A stretch of DNA of 64,000 nucleotides from JBFXIE01 sp050176255 (GTDB lineage: Bacteria > Pseudomonadota > Gammaproteobacteria > Burkholderiales > Burkholderiaceae_C), in NCBI RefSeq assembly GCF_050176255.1, contig NZ_JBFXIE010000006.1. One strand, 5' to 3'. Shown in pieces: positions 57,620 through 64,000 of the stretch (position 1 is the first letter of the stretch; each line of letters starts with the position of its first letter). The translations under genes and the position numbers were made by a program. Under the pieces are notes generated by a model. That model did not search any database. It was given only the letters and a program-made list of their open reading frames with translations, and had not been told where the DNA came from.

Positions 57620-59599
57620 ATGTCCCTCCTGCCCCACCAGCTTGAACTGCTCTCCCCCGCGCGCGACGCCGACATCGGCATCGAAGCCGTGAACCACGGC
57701 GCGGACGCCGTCTATATCGGCGGCCCCGCCTTCGGCGCGCGGGCCACGGCGGGCAATGACATCCGCGACCTGGAGCGGCTCATCCACCACGCGCACCGCT
57801 TCAACAGCCGCATCTTCATCACGCTGAACACCATCTTGCGCGACGACGAGCTGGAAGATGCCCGCCGCATGGCCTGGCAGGTGTACGAGGCCGGCGCCGA
57901 CGCGCTCATCATCCAGGACATGGGCCTGCTGGAGCTGGACCTGCCACCCATCCAGCTGCATGCCAGCACGCAGACCGACATCCGCACGCCGGAAAAGGCC
58001 CGCTTTCTGCAGGATGCAGGCCTGTCGCAGATCGTGATTGCCCGCGAGCTGGATCTGGCCCAGATCGCCGCCATCCGCGCCGCCACCGACCCCAGCCGCA
58101 CCACGATTGAATTTTTTGTGCACGGCGCGCTGTGCGTGGCCTACTCGGGCCAGTGCTTCATCAGCCACGCCCACACCGGGCGCAGCGCCAACCGGGGCGA
58201 CTGCAACCAGGCCTGCCGTCTGCCCTACGAGGTGCTGGACGGTCAGGGCCGCATCATTGCGCACGAAAAACACGTGCTGTCGATGAAGGACAACAACCAG
58301 AGCGACAACCTGCGCGCCCTGATCGACGCCGGCGTGCGCAGCTTCAAGATCGAGGGCCGCTACAAGGACATGGGCTACGTGAAGAACATCACGGCCCACT
58401 ACCGCAAGCTACTTGACGAAATCGTCGAGGGGGGCACGTTTGCCCGTGCATCCAGCGGGCGCACCACCTTCACCTTCACGCCCGACCCGGACCAGAACTT
58501 CAACCGCGAGTTCACCGACTACTTCGTCAATGGCCGCAAGGACGACATTGGCGCCTTTGACACGCCCAAAACGCCGGGGCGCGCCATCGGCTGGGTCACG
58601 CAACTGGGCGACAACTGGTTCGAGCTGGAGGTGAGCGACAAGGCAAGCAGGCTGCACAACGGCGACGGCCTGTGCTACTACAACCTGCAAAAAGAACTGG
58701 TGGGCGTGCACATCAACCGCGCCGCAAGCGTGCATGCCGGCAAGGGCATCTGGCGTGTGTTCCCCAAAGACCCCATTGCCGGCTTCCAGGATCTGCGCAA
58801 GGGCCTGGAGATCAACCGCAACCGGGACATGGACTGGGTGCGCACGCTGGAGAAAAAGTCCAGCGACCGGCGCATCGGCCTGTGGGCCGGCCTGCAGGAA
58901 ACCCCGGATAGCCTTTCGCTGACGCTCACCGACGAAGACGGTTTCGTCGGCAGTGCGGCGATCCCCCACGCGCACCAGATCGCCACCGAGGCGGCCCGCG
59001 CCGAAACCACGCTGCGCGAGCAGCTGGGCCGCTTTGGCACGACGATTTTTGAAGTCCACGACCTTGCGCTGCAGTTGTCGCAGCCGTGGTTTGTACCGGC
59101 ATCGGCCCTCAACCAGCTGCGCCGCGACGCGCTGGCGTCACTCGAACAGGCGCGTGCCAAGGGCTTCGTGCGCCTGCCGCGCGCCACCCCCTTGGAGCCG
59201 CCCGCGCCCTTCCCCGAGGACACGCTGACCTATCTGGCCAACGTGTTCAATCACAAGGCGCACGACTTTTACGTGAAGCACGGCGTGAAGGTGATCGACG
59301 CCGCCTACGAGTCGAAAGAGGAAGAAGGCGAAGTCAGCCTGATGATCACCAAGCACTGCGTGCGTTTTTCCATGAGCCTGTGCCCCAAGCAGGCCAAGGG
59401 CGTGATCGGCGTGAAAGGCACCATCAAAGCCGAGCCGCTGCAGCTGATCAACGGCCGCGAAAAACTTACCCTGCGCTTTGACTGCAAGCCCTGCGAGATG
59501 CATGTGGTGGGCAAGATGAAAAAGTCGGTGCTGAACCAGCACCGCAAGGACATGCAGGAGCACCCGCTGCAGTTCTACCGCACGCGGCCGATCGCCTGA
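57620..59599 (+). CDS. rlhA: 23S rRNA 5-hydroxycytidine C2501 synthase (peptidase U32 family)
   Basis: U32 family protein that, in E. coli, hydroxylates C2501 of 23S rRNA. The 659-residue length matches RlhA (653 aa), not the shorter TrhP (about 450 aa). The N-terminal domain opens with LELLSPARDADIGIEAVNHG. The U32 signature EFFVHGALCVAYSGQCFISH is followed by GRSANRGDCNQACRLPYE, a Cys cluster that probably binds iron-sulfur. C-terminal cysteines occur in ITKHCVRFSMSLCPKQ and FDCKPCEMHV. The ATG at 57620 has a GATAAT box 8 nt upstream and no Shine-Dalgarno sequence. Confidence 0.93.
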   Translation: MSLLPHQLELLSPARDADIGIEAVNHGADAVYIGGPAFGARATAGNDIRDLERLIHHAHRFNSRIFITLNTILRDDELEDARRMAWQVYEAGADALIIQDMGLLELDLPPIQLHASTQTDIRTPEKARFLQDAGLSQIVIARELDLAQIAAIRAATDPSRTTIEFFVHGALCVAYSGQCFISHAHTGRSANRGDCNQACRLPYEVLDGQGRIIAHEKHVLSMKDNNQSDNLRALIDAGVRSFKIEGRYKDMGYVKNITAHYRKLLDEIVEGGTFARASSGRTTFTFTPDPDQNFNREFTDYFVNGRKDDIGAFDTPKTPGRAIGWVTQLGDNWFELEVSDKASRLHNGDGLCYYNLQKELVGVHINRAASVHAGKGIWRVFPKDPIAGFQDLRKGLEINRNRDMDWVRTLEKKSSDRRIGLWAGLQETPDSLSLTLTDEDGFVGSAAIPHAHQIATEAARAETTLREQLGRFGTTIFEVHDLALQLSQPWFVPASALNQLRRDALASLEQARAKGFVRLPRATPLEPPAPFPEDTLTYLANVFNHKAHDFYVKHGVKVIDAAYESKEEEGEVSLMITKHCVRFSMSLCPKQAKGVIGVKGTIKAEPLQLINGREKLTLRFDCKPCEMHVVGKMKKSVLNQHRKDMQEHPLQFYRTRPIA

Positions 59600-59790
59600 T
59601 CGACCGCCGGGATCGCCAGCCTGCACCCATAGGCTGAATGGCTTTCAGCCACGGCGAACACTGCGCCAGCAGCGCTGGACTCTATCGCCAGTGCGGCGCG
59701 CATAAGCACATAGCCAACGCATCCTTCCAGGCCGTGGCACCTTGGCCGACAATGCCCGGGCTATCTCCAACACCCCAAGGAAGACACACG

Positions 59791-61074
59791 ATGCGCATCG
59801 AAACCCTGGCCGTTCACGCGGGTTATTCGCCCGACCCCACCACCAAATCGGTGGCAGTGCCCATCTACCAGACGGTGGCCTACGCCTTTGACAGCGCCCA
59901 GCACGGCGCCGATCTGTTCGACCTGAAGGTTCCGGGCAACATCTACACCCGCATCATGAACCCCACCACCGACGTGCTGGAGAAGCGCGTGGCGGCGCTG
60001 GAGGGCGGCATCGCGGCAGTGGCCGTGGCGTCGGGCATGGCGGCCATCACCTACGCCATCCAGGCGATTGCCGAGGCGGGCGACAACATCGTCAGCGCCA
60101 GCACGCTGTATGGCGGCACCTACAACCTGTTTGCCCACACCTTCCCGCAGCAGGGCATCGAGGTGCGCTTTGCCGACCCGCGCGACCCGGCCAGCTTTGG
60201 CAAGCTGATTGATGCTCGCACCAAGGCCGTCTTTATCGAATCGATTGGCAACCCCCTGGGCAACGTGACCGACATCCGCGCGCTGGCCGACGTGGCCCAT
60301 GCCCACGGCGTGCCGCTGATCGTGGACAACACCGTGCCCAGCCCCTACCTGCTGCGCCCCATCGAGCACGGCGCCGACATCGTGGCGCACTCGCTCACCA
60401 AATACCTGGGCGGCCACGGCAACAGCGTGGGCGGCGCCGTGGTCGATAGCGGCAAGTTCCCGTGGGCCGAGCACAAGGCCCGCTTCAAGCGCCTGAACGA
60501 GCCTGACGTGAGCTACCACGGCGTGATCTACACCGAAGCCCTGGGCCCGGCCGCCTACATCGGCCGCGTGCGCGTGGTGCCGCTGCGCAACACGGGCGCG
60601 GCCATCTCACCACACAACGCTTTCTTGATCTTGCAGGGCATCGAGACACTGGCCCTGCGCATGGACCGCATCTGCGACAACACACTGGCGCTGGCTCACT
60701 ACCTGCAAGCACACCCCAAGGTGGAATGGGTGCGCTACGCCGGCCTGCCTGACCACCCGGACCATGCGCTGGTGCAGCGCCAGCTGGGCGGGCGGGCGTC
60801 GGGCATTCTGTCGTTCAGCCTCAAGCAGCAAGGCGACGACCCACGCGCCGCCGGTGCGCGTCTGCTGGATGGGCTCAAGCTGTTCACGCGACTGGTGAAC
60901 ATTGGCGACGCCAAGTCGCTGGCCACGCACCCGGCATCGACCACGCACCGCCAGCTCAACCCCGAAGAACTGGCCAAGGCTGGTGTGACCGAAGGCATGG
61001 TGCGTCTGTCGGTGGGCATCGAACATATCGATGACCTGCGCGCCGACCTGGCACAAGCGCTGGAAGCCGTTTGA
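59791..61074 (+). CDS. metY: O-acetylhomoserine aminocarboxypropyltransferase (sulfhydrylase)
   Basis: PLP enzyme that makes homocysteine (or methionine) from O-acetylhomoserine and sulfide (or methanethiol). The 427-residue length is typical. It opens RIETLAVHAGYSPDPTTKSV, continues with YTRIMNPTTDVLEKRVAALE and VASGMAAITYAIQAIAEAGD, and carries the PLP lysine in AHSLTKYLGGHGNSVGG. The extended middle (DVSYHGVIYTEALGPAAYIG) and LKLFTRLVNIGDAKSLATHP separate MetY from cystathionine synthases. An aaggaag ribosome site precedes the ATG. A bidirectional terminator follows 36 bp after the stop. No SAM riboswitch is visible upstream. Confidence 0.94.
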   Translation: MRIETLAVHAGYSPDPTTKSVAVPIYQTVAYAFDSAQHGADLFDLKVPGNIYTRIMNPTTDVLEKRVAALEGGIAAVAVASGMAAITYAIQAIAEAGDNIVSASTLYGGTYNLFAHTFPQQGIEVRFADPRDPASFGKLIDARTKAVFIESIGNPLGNVTDIRALADVAHAHGVPLIVDNTVPSPYLLRPIEHGADIVAHSLTKYLGGHGNSVGGAVVDSGKFPWAEHKARFKRLNEPDVSYHGVIYTEALGPAAYIGRVRVVPLRNTGAAISPHNAFLILQGIETLALRMDRICDNTLALAHYLQAHPKVEWVRYAGLPDHPDHALVQRQLGGRASGILSFSLKQQGDDPRAAGARLLDGLKLFTRLVNIGDAKSLATHPASTTHRQLNPEELAKAGVTEGMVRLSVGIEHIDDLRADLAQALEAV

Positions 61075-61110
61075 CCGATATTGCGGCGATCCCGCATTCA
61101 GATTCGGAAT

Positions 61111-61142
61111 AAAAAAGGCCGGTGCATGCACCGGCCTTTTTT
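61111..61142. terminator. Bidirectional terminator between metY and ompW
   Basis: A perfect 32-bp inverted repeat with A6 and T6 outer arms and stem ggccggtgca. It terminates both convergent genes. Confidence 0.95.
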
Positions 61143-61167
61143 CACCTTGAAGAACTTGCAGGCAGCA

Positions 61168-61755
61168 TCAGAAACGGTAGCCCACGCCCACGCCGATCAG
61201 CACCGGGTCAACCTTCAGCGTGCCGACGCCGCGGACATCCGTGTCGATGTACACCTTCTTCACGTCGAGGTTCAGCGACCAGTTCTTGTCCAGCAGGTAG
61301 TCAACGCCCACCTGCAGCGCGCCGCCCCAGCTGTTGCGCTTCACGTCCAGACCGGCAGGCAGCTTGACGCTGGAAAAGCGCGTGTAGTTGATACCAGCGC
61401 CAACGTAAGGCTTGAACGCGCCCATGCCGGTGAAGTGGTACTGGGCCAGCAGCGTGGGCGGCAGGTGCTTGAGCGAGCCGATGTCGGCTCCGTTCAGACG
61501 CACGTCGTGCTTTTGCGGGTAAGTCAGGATCAGCTCTGCCGCGATGTTGGGCGTGAAGAAGTAAGACACATCCACTTCAGGCAGCCACTTGTCGTTGACG
61601 CTCACACCGGCAGCGCCAGCGGTGCCACCGTTGTCGCTGTTCAGATGCACGGCACGCGCGCGCACCATCCAGGAACCTTCCGTCACCTGCTGCGCGAAGG
61701 CAGCGCCGGAGGTCATTGCACACAGAACGGCCAGGGTCAGAAGATTCTTTTGCAT
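61168..61755 (-). CDS. ompW: OmpW family outer membrane protein
   Basis: Eight-stranded outer-membrane beta-barrel of 195 aa. The signal peptide (1-21) ends AAFA before QQ. GSWMVRARAVHLNSDN, FTPNIAAELILTYPQKHDVR, LLAQYHFTGMGAFKPYVGAG and the terminal VLIGVGVGYRF are OmpW hallmarks; the C-terminal Phe is the barrel-assembly signal. OmpW proteins form hydrophobic channels for small non-polar molecules and are often induced by low oxygen; the FNR-type promoter listed here fits that. Confidence 0.94.
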   Translation of the reverse strand: MQKNLLTLAVLCAMTSGAAFAQQVTEGSWMVRARAVHLNSDNGGTAGAAGVSVNDKWLPEVDVSYFFTPNIAAELILTYPQKHDVRLNGADIGSLKHLPPTLLAQYHFTGMGAFKPYVGAGINYTRFSSVKLPAGLDVKRNSWGGALQVGVDYLLDKNWSLNLDVKKVYIDTDVRGVGTLKVDPVLIGVGVGYRF

Positions 61756-61799
61756 AAGGATTCGTTGTTTCGGTTATCCGGGGACGACCCCCGTGACTC

Positions 61800-61843
61800 A
61801 TATTAAGCCTACGAAACGACAGGACAATATTGCCGTAGATCAA
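61800..61843 (-). promoter_or_regulatory. FNR-type class II promoter of ompW
   Basis: On the minus strand TTGATCTACGGCAA (61843-61830) matches the FNR consensus TTGATNNNNATCAA at 8 of 10 positions. A -10 TAATAT (61805-61800) follows. If transcription begins about 6-7 nt after the -10 (near 61794), the site is centred close to -41.5, the class II activator position. The leader to the ATG would be about 39 nt. The FNR assignment is inferred from motif and spacing. Confidence 0.6.
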
Positions 61844-61913
61844 ATCGCGCAGGGCCCGGCACTGCGCCGCGACGGGACAGTTTCACGAATGCAACACACA
61901 ACGAGCCCTGCTT

Positions 61914-62903
61914 TCAGTGCCCAGCAGATGTGCCGCGCAGGCGCCCCAACAACATCCAGCCGGCCAGCACCACAGCCCCTGCCACCAACCCTGCCAGCGC
62001 ATTGAGCCCCTGGGTCGCCAGGGCCGACCACAGCCCGCCCAGCGGCAGACCGCCCGCCGCAGCGCCCAGGCCCTCGATGGCGTGGTGCAGCGCGGGAACG
62101 CCGTGCACCAAAATGCCACCGCCCACCAGAAACATGGCCGCCGTGCCCACCACCGACAGCGCCTTCATCAACCGGGGTGCCGCTGCCAGAATGCCGCGCC
62201 CCAGCGTCTGCGCGGCAGTGCCGGTGCGCTGGCTCAGCCACAGGCCCAGGTCATCCAGCTTGACGATGCCCGCCACCAGGCCATAGACGCCCACAGTCAT
62301 CAGCACGGCAATGCCCACCAGCACCGCCACCTGCTGTGCCAAAGGTGCGGTGGCCACCGTGCCCAGGGTGATGGCAATGATTTCGGCCGACAAAATGAAG
62401 TCAGTGCGCACGGCGCCCTGGACCTTGTCCTTTTCCAGCGCAACCACATCCACCGCCGGGTTGGCATTGGCCTGGATGTGCTGCGCATGCGCAGCCGCGT
62501 CTTTCTGGGGGGAGTGCAAGAACTTGTGCGCCAGCTTCTCGCAGCCTTCAAAGCACAGAAAAGCCCCGCCCACCATCAGCAAGGGCGTGATCAGCCAGGG
62601 CAGAAAGGCGCTGATGAGCAGCGCCGCGGGCACCAAAATTGCCTTGTTGACCATCGACCCCTTGGCCACGGCCCACACCACGGGCAGTTCACGGTCGGCA
62701 CGCACACCGGTCACCTGCTGGGCGTTGAGCGCCAGGTCATCACCCAGCACGCCAGCCGTCTTTTGCGCCGCCACCTTGGTCATGACGGACACATCGTCGG
62801 CCATGGCTGCGCTCTTTTTGGCAGCCACCTTGGTCATCAGTGCCACGTCGTCGAGGATGGTGGCGATGTCGTCCAGCAGGGTCAGAAGGCTTGCACCGGC
62901 CAT
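61914..62903 (-). CDS. DUF808 family inner-membrane protein (YedI-like)
   Basis: A 329-residue membrane protein of unknown function. Its N-terminus (ASLLTLLDDIATILDDVALM) and the repeated AAKKSA/AAQKTA helices with GVLGDDLALNAQQVTGV are specific to the YedI/DUF808 family. Several long hydrophobic segments follow (AILVPAALLISAFLPWLITP; LVGIAVLMTVGVYGLVAGIV). The ATG at 62903 has a GGAG ribosome site 5 nt upstream and was preferred to an in-frame GTG six bases earlier. Confidence 0.88.
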   Translation of the reverse strand: MAGASLLTLLDDIATILDDVALMTKVAAKKSAAMADDVSVMTKVAAQKTAGVLGDDLALNAQQVTGVRADRELPVVWAVAKGSMVNKAILVPAALLISAFLPWLITPLLMVGGAFLCFEGCEKLAHKFLHSPQKDAAAHAQHIQANANPAVDVVALEKDKVQGAVRTDFILSAEIIAITLGTVATAPLAQQVAVLVGIAVLMTVGVYGLVAGIVKLDDLGLWLSQRTGTAAQTLGRGILAAAPRLMKALSVVGTAAMFLVGGGILVHGVPALHHAIEGLGAAAGGLPLGGLWSALATQGLNALAGLVAGAVVLAGWMLLGRLRGTSAGH

Positions 62904-62940
62904 GGTCACTCCAAATAGTCAGGGAATGGCATTATGACCA

Positions 62941-62992
62941 GAACCGACTCCAGCGCTTGCCCATCAAGCGCTGGAGGCTATGGTTTTAATAG
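62941..62992 (-). repeat. Dispersed repeat with perfect 12-bp stem-loop between purL and DUF808 gene
   Basis: In this copy ctccagcgcttg (62948-62959) and caagcgctggag (62965-62976) form a perfect 12-bp hairpin with a 5-nt loop, followed by gctatggttttaatag. It shows that the family can fold as a stem-loop. There is no T-run on the purL side, so it is not a standard terminator. Confidence 0.75.
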
Positions 62993-63016
62993 TGCCGTCG
63001 TCTTTCGTCGGCTCTG

Positions 63017-64000
63017 TCAGCCCACCCACTTGCGCGCGTTGCGCCACACGCGCATCCAGGGGCTCAGCGCATCCTTGCCGCCGGTGGCGGCCAGGTCGGT
63101 CCAGCTCATCTGGATGTTGCGCAGCACCCGCTCGGGGTGCGGCATCATGGCCGTGAAGCGGCCGTCTGCCGTGGTCACGGCCGTCAGGCCGCCTGCGCTG
63201 CCGTTGGGGTTGAAGGGGTAGCGTTCGGTCGGCTGGCCGTGGTTGTCCACGAAGCGCATGGCGCGCACCACCTTGTCCGCGTCGCCGCGGTACTGGAAGT
63301 TGGCATAACCCTCGCCGTGTGCCACGGCAATCGGCAGGCGGCTGCCGGCCATGCCCTGCAGGAAGAGGCTGGGCGACTCCAGCACCTCGACCATCGACAG
63401 ACGCGCTTCAAAGCGGTGGCTCTGGTTCGTCGTGAAGCGCGGCCAGTCCTGCGCGCCGGGGATGATGTCGGCCAGCTCGGCAAACATCTGGCAGCCGTTG
63501 CACACGCCCAGGCCGAAGGTGTCGGTGCGCGCAAAGAACTGGCGGAACTGCTGCGACAGGCGCTCGTTGAAGGTGATGGAGCGCGCCCAGCCGATACCCG
63601 CGCCCAGCGTGTCGCCGTAGCTGAAGCCGCCGCAAGCCACCACACCGGCAAACTGCGCCAGGTCGGCGCGGCCGGTTTGCAGGTCGGTCATGTGCACGTC
63701 AAACGCCTCAAAGCCCGCTTCGGTGAAGGCGTAGGCCATCTCGACGTGCGAGTTGACGCCCTGCTCGCGCAGCACGGCCACGCGGGGGCGGGCGCCGGTG
63801 GCAATGAAGGGCGCCGCCACGTTGTCCGCGGGGTCGAACGTCAGATGCACATGCATGCCGGGGTCGGTGGGGTCGCCCGCGGCGGCGTGCTCGCTGTCGG
63901 CGCAGACGGGGTTGTCGCGCTGCTGGCAGATCTTCCAGCTGACAGCGTCCCAGACCTGGTGCAGGTCGGACAGGCTGGCGCTGAACACGGCCTTGGCGTC
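63017..64000 (-). CDS. purL: Phosphoribosylformylglycinamidine synthase, C-terminal part (cut by window edge)
   Basis: The last 327 residues of the large PurL (about 1300 aa), which makes FGAM in purine synthesis. The visible part is the glutaminase domain, which releases ammonia from glutamine: RPRVAVLREQGVNSHVEMAY, GGFSYGDTLGAGIGWARSI, the nucleophile Cys in GLGVCNGCQMFAELADIIPG, AHGEGYANF, and the His/Glu of MMPHPERVLRN. The upstream part, with the FGAM synthase domains, lies beyond the right edge. Confidence 0.95.
   Translation of the reverse strand, partial: DAKAVFSASLSDLHQVWDAVSWKICQQRDNPVCADSEHAAAGDPTDPGMHVHLTFDPADNVAAPFIATGARPRVAVLREQGVNSHVEMAYAFTEAGFEAFDVHMTDLQTGRADLAQFAGVVACGGFSYGDTLGAGIGWARSITFNERLSQQFRQFFARTDTFGLGVCNGCQMFAELADIIPGAQDWPRFTTNQSHRFEARLSMVEVLESPSLFLQGMAGSRLPIAVAHGEGYANFQYRGDADKVVRAMRFVDNHGQPTERYPFNPNGSAGGLTAVTTADGRFTAMMPHPERVLRNIQMSWTDLAATGGKDALSPWMRVWRNARKWVG

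Noticed and set aside
59600..59790. A SAM- or SAH-type riboswitch upstream of metY.
   Set aside because: I found only one simple hairpin (59632-59638 pairing with 59644-59650) and none of the conserved cores of those riboswitches.
1..64000. tRNA or rRNA genes, CRISPR arrays, insertion sequences, integrases or prophage genes.
   Set aside because: Reading through all intergenic gaps showed no tRNA-like or rRNA-like stretch, no regularly spaced direct repeats and no transposase, integrase or phage structural gene.

Overview
The window is a high-GC chromosomal segment of a betaproteobacterium, most likely a member of the Comamonadaceae (Acidovorax/Comamonas relatives). The reasons are the gene content and order (phaC-phaA-phaB, smc-zipA-ligA, dapC-dapD-pilU-dapE-prmB), the protein sequences, and a short dispersed repeat of the 'agctgNNtgcgcttg' type that I recognise from that family. 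I see no rRNA, tRNA, CRISPR array, prophage or insertion sequence. The segment is mostly core genome with a few small accessory genes, and it is cut at both ends (a CHASE-domain gene at the left, purL at the right).

Left part (1-18.6 kb): a truncated CHASE-domain signalling gene; a polyhydroxyalkanoate (PHA) depolymerase gene, phaZ, with a palindromic operator over its -10 region, followed by an RnfB-like ferredoxin gene; the lysine/peptidoglycan-precursor cluster dapC-dapD-(pilU)-dapE-prmB; an ABC-F ATPase gene; a 24-codon mini-ORF ending at a strong bidirectional terminator; and the PHA synthesis operon phaC-phaA-phaB on the minus strand. Synthesis and degradation of PHA are thus encoded about 9 kb apart. 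Then come pgeF, a divergent glutathione-transferase/fumarylacetoacetate-hydrolase-type pair (gentisate-like ring-cleavage catabolism) and a Nudix hydrolase.

Middle (18.6-45.3 kb): a long minus-strand block with an MFS transporter, penicillin-binding protein 1A, a patatin-like lipase, ligA, zipA and smc, linking wall growth, division and chromosome handling. Next are a PEP-CTERM protein with a sigma-54 type promoter, a CHASE-PAS-GGDEF-EAL c-di-GMP enzyme, an NlpC/P60 hydrolase, a lipoprotein of the choice-of-anchor I type, an RlmI-like methyltransferase, an SMR efflux pump, a split chromate transporter, a sirtuin, rlmB, sstT, and a divergent YbbA-like ATPase/TesA-like esterase pair.

Right part (45.3-64 kb): a two-gene operon joining a large PhoU/DUF47-like protein to a pyruvate,phosphate dikinase that lacks its PEP/pyruvate barrel. 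This is the least understood module in the window. It is followed by a DUF2189 membrane protein, a cystathionine beta-lyase, a SulP permease, a GGDEF protein paired with a MinD/ParA ATPase, an LD-carboxypeptidase with a His-rich head, a TadA fused to a shortened haloalkane-dehalogenase-like domain, a decayed paiB-like gene, rlhA, metY, ompW with an FNR-type promoter, a DUF808 protein and the purL end.

The most unusual observations are the barrel-less dikinase operon; the dispersed repeat that is translated in one and the same frame inside dapE, prmB and ligA; the TadA fusion; and several legible promoters (PhaR-like, sigma-54, FNR). Positions were read by eye, and family calls rest on remembered motifs, not on searches.
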